Notes: generated from the sequence alone by a model not told the origin. A DNA stretch of 64,000 nucleotides from Arabidopsis thaliana (GCF_000001735.4 NC_003074.8:186101-250100); one strand, 5' to 3'. Shown: positions 11,774-23,821, counted from the first letter of the stretch. Translations and numbers: made by a program.

Positions 11774-12754
11774 TTGTTGGCGAAGAGAAGCGGAGATCAG
11801 AGAGAGTGAGATATGTGTATTTATAGTTAGAACTAAGACTCTTATGGAAGCTACTATATACTTAAGTGAATAATGGGATTGGTTGAAAGATTTGGGAGTT
11901 TAAAAGAACGGAGTCTCATGGTCATGGTGAGGTTGTGGGAACGAGGATAACGAAAGCGATAGCTGCGGTGAATAACAAACTTTCTTCTTTTCTTGTGGAT
12001 GAGGAATATTAGCTCAAGATTTCAAAACTTTTACGTGCTCTTTTCTTCTTTCAATTCTTTTTTTTATAAAAAAATAAAAGGTCTCAGAAAGGTTTAGAGG
12101 ATAAGGTCCCTTATCATGAAAACAAGGATCAGCCTCTTTCACTTACCCTCTCAGGCTCTCATCTTAAATAATCACCACCCACTTTAGATGTTAGGCCATT
12201 TGTTTGTGGTATACATATAGAAAGATCCATACTTCTCTAGGCTCTCTCTAGACCAGAGATTGCTATTGTATACACAATCTAGAAGATGCAAAGGATTAAC
12301 ATCGATCATGGACTGTTCTACTCTACGAAACAACAGACTCAGTGAAAACTCTTAGCATGAAAATGAAGAGGAAATAAAAAAAATAGAGAAGAAGGGTCTC
12401 TCCTCTCAGACCTTCCATGGCCATAAATCATCATATAGGCAACATTAGATAACAGAGTTTCTATTTTCTTCAACATGTTAGGAGAGAGCGAGAGAGAGAG
12501 AGAAAATGAAGAAGAAATACAGAGACCAGTAACGCATTAGGGTTGGTTTTGGGACTTATATGTAAAGTGGGCAACGGCGAAACTATGTCGACATTTTTTC
12601 ATGCAAACACACAACATAATGTCAACATTCTCTTGTCATAGAGTGCGCGAATGTGGCAATGTTGTTCACAACGATATTAGGGTTAAGTACCTCGAGGAAT
12701 GGATAGAGACAGAAGAATGGATGTAACATTTTAACTTATGCCAAAACAAAACTT
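11774..12754. other. CA1 promoter and LSF1 3' end
   Basis: The right side takes the LSF1 3' UTR. The left side is the CA1 promoter with a TATAAATA box on the minus strand at 11818-11825. A GA-rich run (12483-12505) is present. No coding frame looks real. Confidence 0.65.
11818..11825 (-). promoter_or_regulatory. Candidate TATA box of CA1
   Basis: The minus strand reads TATAAATA 45-52 bases upstream of the CA1 start codon, which would give a short leader. Confidence 0.5.
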
Positions 12755-15582
12755 CTACGACTTTGGGCATAGTCTTATTGGACAAACTGAGAATGCGATA
12801 CACCGAGCTGCTTTCGCCAGCCTAAATCTTTCGCTCTCTGTTAACACTCTCTCGATCACCTTTATGATATTTGCATCCTGCAAAACATTGTACAAGTTGC
12901 TTCAGGTTTATGTCTTGAACCAATCAGGCAAATATAACGTGGAACATCTTATTCAAGCTTTTCCTATTGTATGAAGAAGAGACTACTGCATAGTAGGAGT
13001 AACCTTTCTTGGTTGTTGAATTGTAGGCCTGACGTTAGCAACATCACCAACTACAATTATATTGTTCGTGTTTCCTCGGTCATCTCTTTCCGTTGGTGAA
13101 GTTGCTGAATGCCTCCAATCACCGTTGATTATGTACTTGTAGTAGTATCTGCCACATTGTCAATAATCACCAAGTTATATGACACAAATGCATTTTCATA
13201 AGTTTCTTTGCAGTTTGCAATCCCTCAAAAGTCACAATTAACATGCAGGGAAGATTATGAGACGTTTTACTGTTGAACCTTAAAAAAAGCATCAACGGGA
13301 AAGGTAAAAGAAGCATGACTTACTTTCCCTGTGTAAGTCTAACTTCAGTTTCAAAACGTGGACCGCCTTTGTGCGTTGCTTTTATCGGTTCTTTCCAATT
13401 TCCTGTGAAATCCCCAACCAACAATACCTCCTCCCCCTGTAAACCAAGGTGTAACTTAAAACACAGAGGCTAGTTGCTCAACCCTACAGATCACGAGTTC
13501 CATAAAGAATTGCAGCAAAGTAATAAAAGCATGTGAAGCAACAGTCACCTCATGTCCATTCCACACAAAGGTTACAGAGTGTGTTGGAGTCCCATCATGT
13601 TTGCCATCGTCCACCATAGCGATAAGATCCCATGTTGCCCAAGCAATTGCAGGTCTGTGAAAAAATACATATAACTTGTCTGATGTTTTCATTAAAACAG
13701 AAAAGCTATCCATGGTCTGCAGGTTAATGGTCAAGACAGAGATAAGATGGATAAAAACCTGTCAGGTTTGCAAGCGTGCAATCCAGTAACGAAACTATAA
13801 GCAGCATGAAGAGAGGTATCAGTCATCCAGTGCAGATAAGCAATCACACAAGCGGATGACCGGTCAAAACCAGTGGTACAAGTTACAAAGACACGATGGT
13901 TCTTTTTCAGTAACCGTAGTAAGAGCCCAACACAAAGTGGTAGCTTCTTCCTAAGATCAAAGGAATCTGCATCCCTGGCACCAAAATATCAAAACTGATT
14001 AGAGCGGTAGGAAATGAAAGCATGAACGCACATAATGTGCCTCAAGGCGATATGACTTTGCATACTTTATAGGGTAGTTGATCATTAAGACTTCAGATTT
14101 CTGGCATGCATCATTGATACTTTGTGAATCGATCCCCCAGTTTTGAGCTTCAGTTCCACCTTGGAAATTTAGTATGGCAGTAATTCCCTGTAGAAAGAAA
14201 AGTATGGCCAGTTAAAACCATACTTTCAATTCTATCATTTGCATACCATAGGTAGGTAATATAAGTCATATAAAAGACTCACAGCTTCCGACAAGTTTTC
14301 CACATCCTCTTCTGTTTGTATGCAAGAGCCAACATATATTTGCTCTGTAATCTGAAAAAAGGCAACAAGAGAAGAATGGTGTTTGAGAGATTGAAGAGAC
14401 AGAGAGAATCATGAAACAAGAGTAATCGGGAAAAAGAGACAAATTTCAGACCTTACTGTAGCGCATTCCAAGAGCATGGTTATAAGAAAGCTCTCCTTTA
14501 GAACGGTCAAGGGCTTTGATGTATTCCTCTAAAGGGAAATTCCCATAACCCCATTCCCCATCTCCAGGAACATCTTCTGAAAAGACAGAGACCAGTGGAC
14601 TGATAGGTGGAGAAAGAATGTTCTTCTTAGTCCCTGACTGAAAGGAATTGCTCTGTCTATTCAAAAGTTTCCATCCCTGAGGAGTAAAGAATTTGGAGGA
14701 AAACGCAGCATAGCCAGAGTTACCACTGCCTTGTGATGATGCTCTGAGATTCGATGATAAGAGGTTTTTGTTCCAAGTAACAAAAGACACACGCCCTCTG
14801 TTATAGAGCAAATCAAGGTCGCTCAAATGAAGCAGATACTGAATGGGAAAGGGAGAGAATGGTCTTTCAAGAACAAGGCTAAAGGATCCAGTTTTCTCTA
14901 CCAGCATCTTCCTGAATAAATCAAAAACTGGAAGAAATAAAAAAGAAAATTTCAAAAACACTGATATGCAAAGTGTTTCCATGCTAAATCTTCCCATGTT
15001 AACTAGTCACCAGCAATGTTTAGTTAACAACATTAACAAGTTATATAGAAGCCTAGTACTGTACAATTCTTACTTGGTATCACCAAAATCCTTGATTTCC
15101 ACAAGAGTACCACCAGAAGAATCACTAGCCTTCTTGAGTGTATCTCCTACCATGATGATTCTCGCCTTCTCCGCATTGCTCTACAAACAAACAAAAAAGT
15201 TAATAACTTTTCAAAACTCCTGAGATTACTACTACTTCCACATGACATTCTAAGGATCGGAGAATACCCCTTTTTTGATGGCGTGGACGAAGATCTTGCC
15301 ATCTGCTGAAAGTGCGAAGCGAATCCCGAGGGGCTTCTCGAGAGTGACCATATACTCATTCAAATTCATTTTGAACGGAGTAGAAGAAGACGACATCGCA
15401 ACAACTCTAAGAACGACTCTTCTTCGTCTGTTGAATCCGAACTTTTCCCTCGAACCCAAGTACGCAATTCCTCTTCCGTCGAATACACGGCCATTACCGC
15501 TCCGGAATGAAGATCCGATCATAATTGACGGACAAGATCGTTCGAGAGCTCCTAAACCGGAGATTTGTTGAAGAAACGCCAT
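12755..15582 (-). CDS. LSF1: Phosphoglucan phosphatase-like protein LSF1 (LIKE SEX FOUR1)
   Basis: Ten exons on the minus strand: 15582-15268, 15180-15074, 14911-14452, 14351-14283, 14187-14066, 13974-13759, 13654-13549, 13436-13324, 13148-13004, 12877-12755, giving 591 aa. Order: transit peptide, PDZ-like region (about 75-165, EYMVTLEKPLGIRFA), dual-specificity phosphatase domain, then a starch-binding CBM48-like domain (FVWNGHEGEEVLLVGDFTGNW, about 455-540). The phosphatase loop reads V-T-C390-T-T-G-F-D-R396: Cys and Arg of C-x5-R are present, but the usual His before the Cys is Thr. Family knowledge: LSF1 is needed for night starch breakdown and acts as a scaffold for beta-amylases rather than as an active phosphatase, which fits this loop. 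Locus by recall At3g01510. Confidence 0.95.
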
Positions 15583-15967
15583 TAAACCGATCCAATAGAG
15601 ATTTTTCCGAGAATGTGTGTGTATGGAAGAAGTTGGAACTGTGAGCAGAAAACGAGGCGGCAGAGGAAGGTAAGAAAGAAATTAGTGGTCCACGTGTCTT
15701 CACGTAGGTCCCGCTTTCTCGTGGAAGTATCTAATTTCCTTTTTATCAACACATGACACGTGTCTTTTCCTCTCAGTGAGAAAAAAAAAATGGAAAAAAA
15801 AAATATCAAACGTTCCTTTGAGTCAACGCATTGAATTGGACTTCAATACACGAAACAAAAGTTACATGGAAATATTTATAAATACAATATTTAAACAAGT
15901 ACCTAATTGCTATTATAGTAATTTTTTGTCCAGTTGTGTAAAACTATACAAATTAATTGAGCTTCAA
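15583..15967. other. LSF1 promoter / spacer
   Basis: A 385-base spacer between two minus-strand genes. It includes ACACGTGTC at about 15757 (contains CACGTG) and CCACGTGTC at about 15691, two G-box-type ACGT cores upstream of LSF1. Nothing coding is seen. Confidence 0.55.
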
Positions 15968-16618
15968 TTAACGACGTAACCCTCTAATCACGGCGAAAAC
16001 TCCGATCAAATCTTGCCGGTAAGGCAAATAAGATTTTCTTCTCTTGTCACCTTCCCCGACCTTATACGACACCGTTTTGTTCTTAACTTTCACGGTCGGC
16101 GAGCTCCTCTTACTGGTGTCGCCGCCGCCGTCGCTGTGGCTCCTCCGCTTAAGATCCTTAAAAGTATAGCACCGTTTTGATGCACTTGAGGGCAAAACAC
16201 CACCGTCGCTATGACTTCTCGTTAGAAATTTCTTCAAACGGCACCGTTTCGGTGTGCTAGTAGATGATTCTGAGTGTTTCGAAGCAGCCGGAGATCTGAG
16301 TGGACTCCACAGACAATTTCCGGGGAAACGCTCCGATATTTTTTCAGCGGCGGCTTCTTTGTCTGTCTTGTTAGTAGTGGAAACGACGTTGGTTTTGAAC
16401 GTCGGGAAGTGGACGAAGGTTTCTTCATGTAACGGCGACGTTTCAAACTCGAAGTCAACGTCTTCGTCATTGACGGAGTTGACTTTAACGGACTCATGAT
16501 CTCTGATATTGTAGCTTTCGTTTTCGCGGGAAACTTTAACTGCAGCGGCGGCGAATTCACCGGAAGCGTAGTAACTGAAGCTTGGGCTATACGACACCGT
16601 TGAAGAAAAATCCTGCAT
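15968..16618 (-). CDS. Plant protein of unknown function, DUF1645-like
   Basis: A single-exon frame of 216 aa starting at 16618. The protein is Ser/Lys-rich and basic. It has two copies of an RSHSDGG motif (one after LKKFLT, one after FKDLKR) and a C-terminal KSYLPYRQDLIG block. The pair Arg/Ser-rich 'R-S-x-S-x-G' plus 'LPYRQ-L-G' near the C-terminus resembles the DUF1645 family. That assignment is from pattern memory and moderate. A TATATATA run on the minus strand at 16679-16686 could be its TATA box. No transit peptide or membrane segment is evident. Function unknown. Locus by recall At3g01513. Confidence 0.8.
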   Translation of the reverse strand: MQDFSSTVSYSPSFSYYASGEFAAAAVKVSRENESYNIRDHESVKVNSVNDEDVDFEFETSPLHEETFVHFPTFKTNVVSTTNKTDKEAAAEKISERFPGNCLWSPLRSPAASKHSESSTSTPKRCRLKKFLTRSHSDGGVLPSSASKRCYTFKDLKRRSHSDGGGDTSKRSSPTVKVKNKTVSYKVGEGDKRRKSYLPYRQDLIGVFAVIRGLRR

Positions 16619-18193
16619 TGTTTTTTACGTCTTGTTTACGATTCGCGTCCCTGTAAACTTGCTGTGTCTATGTGTCTGTATATATAATGTCATTACATGT
16701 AACATGTGGGAGTGGTTTAGTTAGCTTGTTCGTCAATACTAGGCGATAAAACGTGGTCGCTTTCGAGGTATTTGTTTATGAGAATATTGAAATTATAAAC
16801 GTCAATGCTGACGATGAGGGGGTAACCTAAAGTATGATTTTATTCTTATCAACCAACCAAATATGTTAGACGTGAAATCAGATTTGGCATAATCATTTTA
16901 CGATTTCTGTAATTCTTTAAAGAATTGTGTGAACTCGTGATTTATTCTATTATAATAAAACCTATTCATCATATTCTGTGACTTTGCAAATACAAGAAAT
17001 GTTTTTTTGCTGAATAATTTCCAAGTTTAACAGTTACAAACAAATGATTAGTCAAAATAACTAAAATAAATTAGTTATCATATGTTTCACTTTCACTAGG
17101 AGTCCAATAGTTGTTATCCTCTAAGATTAAACAAAATAAGCATAATTTAATCAAACGCAACTTTTAGCGAATTTATAAATGACTTTTCCGAACCTTGCTA
17201 TAACAACTTTGCAATAAACATATTGTCTTTTGAACCCGTCGGCACTAAAATCTCCCTGACAAATGACTCAAGGCCAAATTAACATTCTTATTTGATAAAA
17301 TTAGGCATAGAAACAAGCATGATTAAATAATTGTACCACATGCCAATATCCATTTCCCAACGAATAGCAACATTGAAGTCCATATTGGCATGTTCTGCCA
17401 TATAAATTAAACATTGCTGTTGGAATTGTAATCTGTCATATTCTTCGAAGAATAATCCAAAGATTGCTTCTTTTAATTATCACTAAATATTATATAAAGA
17501 TCGATCTCCATGTTACATTTCTCAATTTCATGTGGAGCAATGAGTTGGCAGCTTAACCATAGTCATTTTTTAATAGAGTCTAATTAATGTTTTCAGTTCG
17601 AGTTTGAACATACTATTTGTAGCCTAATCAAGCCCAAATTTGCCCAAATTCAGGGCCGGCCTTCTCCGGAGCTAATTCTTCGCAGTTTCGGGTTACTACT
17701 AATTAAATCAGATCAACATCTCCATATTTGCTTTAAGCATTAAGAGTTTAACAGAAGAACCAACAAAAACCAGAAATGCAGAAATGGGGATGTTTTGTGC
17801 TATCAAATATCAATTTTCTCATGTGTGATTAATCATGACAATGATTATATTTGTATATTTGATTTTTTTTTTTAACATGAATTGAATACGTATTCGACTA
17901 AACCAACTTATTTGGTCTCTTCTATGCTTTCTGATCACTTTCTTTTGTCAACATGCATCTTCTGGTCCAATGCATATAAGTTTAAATTTAAGAAGAATAT
18001 TCATAATGGAGTCCGTCACCGGCCGTGGAACGCGTATATATGAAGTTATGAACATATTAGTGTCACACATATCAAAACCAGTAATTTGACAAAGATCGAC
18101 TAGTTGCATTATAGTATATTGTCCGTGATTAATAAAATTACTTGTATTACGGGTTATCCAAATGCGGTCCACAACACACGTACAGCTAACGCC

Positions 18194-18213
18194 GTTGACT
18201 TCTTAAAGTCAAC
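18194..18213. promoter_or_regulatory. Inverted pair of W-boxes
   Basis: GTTGACT at 18194-18200 and AGTCAAC at 18207-18213 are exact inverted copies 6 bases apart. Each carries a TTGAC W-box core for WRKY factors. Role inferred from motif only. Confidence 0.45.
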
Positions 18214-18427
18214 CAAAAAAGGAGAACGTGTCATTACATTACATACTCTGTGTCCAAAACGGAAGAAGATATTGCGGTCAGTGACGCAAACGCAGCAGAA
18301 TGAGAACGCGACTCTTGTTGCAAGAAGACCGTTGGGTGTGTGCGTACGTGTCACTGACATACTGACAGTTGGACGGTGAAAACTTTGTTACCTAAAGAAT
18401 TAAAGAGGAGCATCGACGTGGCGGCCT

Positions 18428-18478
18428 TTGAGCCCGGCGCACGTGATTCTTCGCAGCATCGCACGTGCATGGGCTCAA
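18428..18478. promoter_or_regulatory. Two G-boxes inside an inverted repeat
   Basis: Outer arms TTGAGCCC (18428-18435) and GGGCTCAA (18471-18478) are exact inverted copies. Inside them CACGTG occurs twice (18440-18445 and 18462-18467), almost symmetrically placed. G-boxes bind bZIP and bHLH factors. Which gene it serves is unclear; the + strand leader about 0.9 kb downstream is the nearest candidate. Confidence 0.45.
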
Positions 18479-19643
18479 GCAAAGTGCTTCTAAAGGCAGC
18501 AAACATAAGAGGGAAAAAGGCGTCAACGCCGCTGCTTATTACAGATTTTGAAAACCACGACAAATAATACAGTTAATTTGAGAAACTGTTTATTTAGTCT
18601 ACGTAAAGTTATGCGCAAGTACATAAAATCCATATTAAATTTTTAGAACTCCTAAATACTCCTACTAATCTCGTTGACATATATGATCATTCTACATATA
18701 AAAATATCCAAGTGGCTCACATAAAGTTCAGTTTTTACTATATATGAGACTAATTTAAAGAGAGTAATTTGGAGTGTCATGTTACTATAAATTGTAAATT
18801 GTTCAAAAGAGGGGGTCTTTTAGTTCGTTTATCAATTGTTTATATAGAAAAAAAAAAAAAAAAGAATAAAGAACGAATTGCATAGGAATGCACATGATCA
18901 GGGGCCGAGTTCCCATAAGTTGATTCTCTCTGTCTTCGGGACTCATCAAACACAAAGTTACGATATTTCCTGTAAACCCGTTTCCAACTAATTACTGTAT
19001 TATGTAATTTTGTATTGTTTTATACCCGGTACCCACTTGAGGATTTTAATCTGAATTGTTTAAGAAATTTTAACTGTAAATTTCATAAAATTACTACTCA
19101 TTAGTTGTACTTAAAAAAATAATAATTTTTATCTTTCGGAGGATATTTATCTACTAAATTCACATGATATATAGGTATATGTTCATATGTGTAGAATATT
19201 GATGCTTTAAGAGAGCTTTTGTAGCTGCTCTAACTGGATTAAAATATTCATGTCAGACCATTATACATATTAGTCTGTATAGTGTATGCTCATGAGACCA
19301 GAGAGAGAGAGAGAGAAATGATTTTCAAAAGATAAACATAGAAAAGAGAAGCTCTAATTAATCGAAGATATAATATAATGTGTATTTATAGATCAGATCA
19401 CATCTTTCTTCTTCTTCTTCTTCTTCTTCTTTCTTGATCTTTTTGGTTGTTACGAGCTTCTTCTTCTCTTTCTCTTCTCAAGCTCATTAGAACATCAATT
19501 TAAAACAGAAACTTTTACTATAGACCACGATAACAAATCTGGGTTTTTGTTGTTGTTCTCTCCATGCAGAGAAGAGTTTCAAAAAGGAATACAGGATCTG
19601 TGGCTTTTGAGTAGGTTAATTAATTAGTCGACAAGAAAACAAA

Positions 19644-21308
19644 GGTATGTAACCATTTGATCATTCTCCATTGCTTGTTGTCTCGCTTAGATCCTTATCA
19701 TATTTAAATGCTAAAATGGATGATTTTTTTTGAGACTTTTTTATATATATATATATATTTATAACTAAACTTTGATAGATAATCTAGTTTAGTTAGTAGT
19801 TGCACAAAATACATTTTGAATTCTCCGTTAAATAGGCGTTTCAATTTATAAGAATAAGATTTATGATAATTTTCGGGTTCAAACTTACATATTACACGTT
19901 TTGTTATATGTTACACCTAGTTAAACATATAGTGTTTCATCTAGCTATGCATAAGAGTGTCTCACCATAAATCAAATGGGCAGTTTGTGTTTTTTTTTCT
20001 TTATATAGACTACACAGAATATATAGTGTGCACTATCTTACGTTTGTCCGGTGTGTCAATGTTGATTTTTGCATCAAGTTCTCCTTCGACAAAACAAAAT
20101 GACGATATATATCTATCTATATATATATATACAAACTGTATTGGCTTCGTACTATATACATACGTCAGTCTTATTAATTCTACAACGCAGATCAAAATTT
20201 GAATTTTGACTAGGCTTTAATGTGTACGATTACCTTATACAAGTGAAAAAGGGTCAATCGTACGTTTACCCTTAAATTTCTTTTTGTTAGTAACATATCG
20301 AAAAATAAACCGTTTTATATATATTTTCAAAATACTTATTCTTCTTGTTAATGCTGTCACATATTATAAATCATTACAATGTTTTGACAAATAAAAGAAA
20401 AATCATTATTACAAATCTAATCGTTTTAAAATCCTAGGGAATCCTACTAGATTATTATTACTATTGTAGACCTTGTTTCTTTTGTCACATTAATTAATAA
20501 CAATAAAATAATATATATTTTTAAAAATATTTTTGTTTTGTTTTGCATTGTATATTATTTAGCTGTAGATTTGTAATGGGCCACGTAATTGGGCCATGCT
20601 AAGACCCGGCAAACCCATGTGAGATATATGATCTCCCGCACTATAGTCCACGTTATCTCACTGATATCTCATTATTTTAACAATAAGACCGTCTCTTAAT
20701 TTTATTACAAGTTTTCTTTTACTCTTGTAGCCTTAAATTTTAGGCTGAAAATTAAAGTTTTGAAAAAAGCTATAGGGAGGGACTATGTAAAATAAAAAAA
20801 TGTACGTTACCATCAGATTTTACCATAAAGAGCCAAAAATAAAATATGCAAAACTCCACTAAAAATAATATTAATTCCCCTAGCCAACAAAAAAGATTCA
20901 GATTCATATCCCACGCGCTCGTTCAAATCCTCTCATTCGCCACCTGATCAAACCAATCTCAATTTGAAAATTGAAATAGACAAAATCGTGACATTGGGAC
21001 ATAAAAAAGCACTAGGACAAAATTCTAGTCGACGCAAAAAAAATTCGAAAAACGTGAGTCAGCGTATGTGGTTTACACGCGCCAAAGTGGGAGCGTGAGT
21101 GGGGTTTGAATGCACCTGAAACTGTCTGGTCAATAAGTTAAAGTGCATGGGAAAAATCTTGGTTGCTGTTTCCTATATATCTCTCTTTTTACCATCAACA
21201 TGTTACATATATATATGGACAAAAATCTGTATATGTGAATGCATATAGGAGTGTGATGTATTTATATAAGTTAGTAAGCTTTGTTCTCTTTCTCTATTTT
21301 TTTGGCAG
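19644..21308 (+). other. Inferred 5' UTR intron of the gene at 21326
   Basis: Donor GTATGT at 19644-19649 follows a leader-like, CTT-rich and CT-rich exon. Acceptor TTTTTGGCAG ends at 21308, and the ATG follows 17 bases later. Long leader introns are common in Arabidopsis. No transcript evidence is available here. Confidence 0.5.
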
Positions 21309-21325
21309 GTATATAAAATTTTAAA

Positions 21326-21889
21326 ATGGAGGAGGAAAACCAAAAGTCGCATCGAGTTTCACGTAAAGACCAGAGTGGATCCCACTGGAGTCAAGGAGCC
21401 GATGAAGAGCCGAGAGCCAGATGCTCCGGGAAAAGGTGCCGGTCTTGGGCGGCGGCGGCGATCGCTGACTGCGTGGCGCTCTGCTGTTGTCCCTGCGCCG
21501 TGGTGAACATCTTCACTCTCGCCTTTGTTAAGGTCCCGTGGATGATAGGCCGGAAATGTATCGGCCGTGGTGGCCCGAGTAAGAAGCGGATGAAGAAAAT
21601 CAACCGTGAGGATCGGTTTCATCACCATCACCACCACAGGAGGTCGGCCGAGATGGTGAGTGGTGGATGTTGCGGTGGCGGAGATGGAGATGGAGAGTTC
21701 GATGACCATCGGTTTGTGGTGGAAAGAGACGGGAGTTTGACCAAAGAGGAAGCCAAAACGGCGTCGTTAAAAGAAGAGGAAGAGACGAGAATAAGTGCGA
21801 GAGTGGAAGCAGAGAGAGTTTGGTTAGAGTTGTATCAGATTGGGCATCTTGGCTTTGGTAGAGTCTCCTTCACTGGCATTCATCAATGA
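21326..21889 (+). CDS. Small Cys-rich, probably membrane-associated protein, unknown function
   Basis: One coding exon, 187 aa. Residues 1-38 are hydrophilic and basic. A hydrophobic segment SWAAAAIADCVALCCCPCAV at about 40-59 carries five Cys in seven residues (CCCPC) and continues VNIFTLAFVKVPWM, so a membrane anchor or palmitoylated patch is likely. Then come a basic stretch, six His in a row (about residues 93-98), a Gly/Cys patch and an acidic C-terminal half. I recall a plant-only family with the CCCPC-AVxN-LxLAFVKVPW core, but no known function. The leader probably contains a 1.67 kb intron. Locus by recall At3g01516. Confidence 0.85.
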   Translation: MEEENQKSHRVSRKDQSGSHWSQGADEEPRARCSGKRCRSWAAAAIADCVALCCCPCAVVNIFTLAFVKVPWMIGRKCIGRGGPSKKRMKKINREDRFHHHHHHRRSAEMVSGGCCGGGDGDGEFDDHRFVVERDGSLTKEEAKTASLKEEEETRISARVEAERVWLELYQIGHLGFGRVSFTGIHQ

Positions 21890-22405
21890 TAATAGATGAA
21901 CTTTTAATTATTAGGCGTATATGATTACCAAAACTAAAAATAGATTTTGTGAAATTCTTTAGTGCAGCAAGTAAGATTCCACAAGTATGCATAGAAAAAA
22001 AAAAAAAGATTACACAAGTATTAATTTATAGAGGTTTTAGTGCAACATGTAACTCATAAGGATTAAGGAAACAAAAAGTATTTGTGAAATAAGAGAGTAC
22101 ATTATATTATAGAAATGGGCTAATATACATTTGGGCCCTTGTTAAAGGGCTTTCACATGAACCGCATTAAAGGGTAGTTTAGGACATTTACGATAGAACT
22201 TGGTAGGCGTAGCTAGCTGTCCTGTAACAGAAAAAACCTGCGCATTTTAGCATGCTTATGAAATTCATTTGCTAAAAGACGCATAGACACGTCGTGGGCG
22301 AAGGGTTCTTTGTCTTCTTCCCCCAACTGAGCAAGATTGTTTTCCTTAAGAGCTTCATCGTCATCATCCGAGAATTGGAGCAGAGATACGAAGATTTGGC
22401 GAAAA
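21890..22405. other. Spacer and USP leader
   Basis: 3' UTR of the preceding gene, then the promoter of the universal stress protein gene with TGGGCC-type motifs at about 22117-22137 (GGGCTAAT, TTGGGCCC). Nothing coding. Confidence 0.6.
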
Positions 22406-23821
22406 ATGGGGAGCGAGCCAACAAAAGTGATGGTGGCGGTGAACGCTTCGACGATCAAAGACTATCCTAACCCTTCGATTAGCTGCAAAAGAGCATTCGA
22501 ATGGACTCTGGAGAAGATCGTAAGGTCCAACACTTCCGATTTCAAGATTCTCTTGCTCCACGTACAAGTCGTCGACGAAGACGGTTCTTCTCTCTCCTTA
22601 AATATTTATTTATCTTTGAATATGTTCGTGCGTATGTCTGTTTGTGGGAAATCATGATCTTAGTTTTGGACGATGATGTCGTATATATAGATCGGTCTGC
22701 ATATGTCTCTGAGTTTTGACCGAGAAGGATCGACTGTGCTTTTTTGTTACTAGTAGTGTCGGTTGGTCGTTGAGATTATCTCTTCTGGACAAACTTTTGT
22801 TCGGATTTTGATGTTACATTTGAAGAGGATGTGTTAGCTTGTATTGGACTTTTCTCGGTTATATGTTTAGAAGAGGAGATGACTCTTTCGTGATATTTGT
22901 TTTGTTCTGTTTCTCGCTTTGAGTCAGAACAATGTGTTTTGCTTAGTTTCTCTCTTGTGGTGTTATTAAGGCCTGTTTTGTTTGTGACTTGGAAACCAGG
23001 TTTTGATGACGTGGATAGCATTTATGCTTCCCCTGAGGATTTCCGAGACATGAGACAATCTAACAAGGCAAAAGGTCTTCACCTTCTCGAGTTTTTCGTT
23101 AATAAATGTCATGAGATTGGGGTAAACACACTCTCTCTTTTTAGCTCAAATCAAGTTATCCTCCGCTGTGTCTATGAACTTCTTTGTTTTGTATCTCATT
23201 GCAACTACTGTAACTTTGTGATGTTTTATGATTAAATTCTAGCTGTGCAAAACTTGTAGGTTGGTTGCGAGGCCTGGATTAAGACAGGTGATCCCAAGGA
23301 TGTCATATGCCAAGAAGTGAAGCGAGTTCGACCAGATTTTCTGGTCGTGGGAAGTCGTGGACTTGGCCGGTTTCAAAAGTGCGTATAATACTCAAACACA
23401 TTCATGACTTATTAGTCATTACTTTACCCCTATATATCATCAACTAGTTATTAGACTGAATGATGAATAGCAATCAGACTTTAACTGCTATAAAGGATTA
23501 CAGATAGGTAGGATTCTTGATCTTGACACAAGTTTGAGTTAAATAGATTTAGTTCAAGACGGGGCAGGAACAGAGCCAAACAAAGGAATTGTCATTCTAA
23601 GTTATACAAACATTGAGCCAGGCATAACTTGAAACTATAGAGTCTAAGTTACTACTATTGCTGTTGTTTTGAATCGTGATGGGTTTTGTTATAACATGGG
23701 TTTGCTTTGCAGGGTCTTTGTGGGGACTGTGAGTGCGTTCTGTGTGAAACATGCGGAGTGTCCAGTTATGACGATCAAACGCAATGCCGATGAAACTCCC
23801 AGTGATCCAGCTGATGACTAA
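22406..23821 (+). CDS. Universal stress protein (UspA family), ATP-binding type
   Basis: Four exons: 22406-22583, 23000-23121, 23260-23378, 23713-23821, giving 175 aa. It is a single UspA domain. Strand 1 is KVMVAVNAS, and the C-terminal nucleotide loop reads VVGSRGLGRFQKVFVGTVS, matching the G-2x-G-9x-G-[S/T] pattern of ATP-binding members such as MJ0577. Family knowledge: a soluble nucleotide-binding protein linked to stress responses, with no defined reaction. I recall that this locus (At3g01520) has a solved crystal structure with bound AMP, but cannot check it. The start at 22406 begins at the conserved N-terminal strand; the frame is open further upstream but leader-like. Confidence 0.93.

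Larger units (their letters stand above)
16619..21325. other. 4.7 kb gene-poor stretch: promoter and likely leader intron of the next gene
   Basis: No coding frame longer than about 90 codons exists and none reads like protein. A GC-richer island at 18180-18560 has paired W-boxes and G-boxes. A pyrimidine-rich, CTT-repeat leader at about 19400-19500 is followed by a donor AAAG|GTATGT (exon end 19643). An acceptor TTTGGCAG lies at 21301-21308, 17 bases before the ATG at 21326. I infer a 5' UTR exon and a leader intron of about 1.67 kb for the + strand gene at 21326. The rest (16900-18100, 18600-19350, 19700-21250) is AT-rich with nothing recognised. Confidence 0.55.

Noticed and set aside
14843-15223. 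126-codon frame on the plus strand
   Set aside because: Antisense to LSF1 exons 2-3 and the intervening introns; no protein-like features.
18104-18567. Open frames on both strands in the GC-richer island
   Set aside because: Overlapping short frames on both strands with no recognisable protein; the island is better explained by regulatory motifs.
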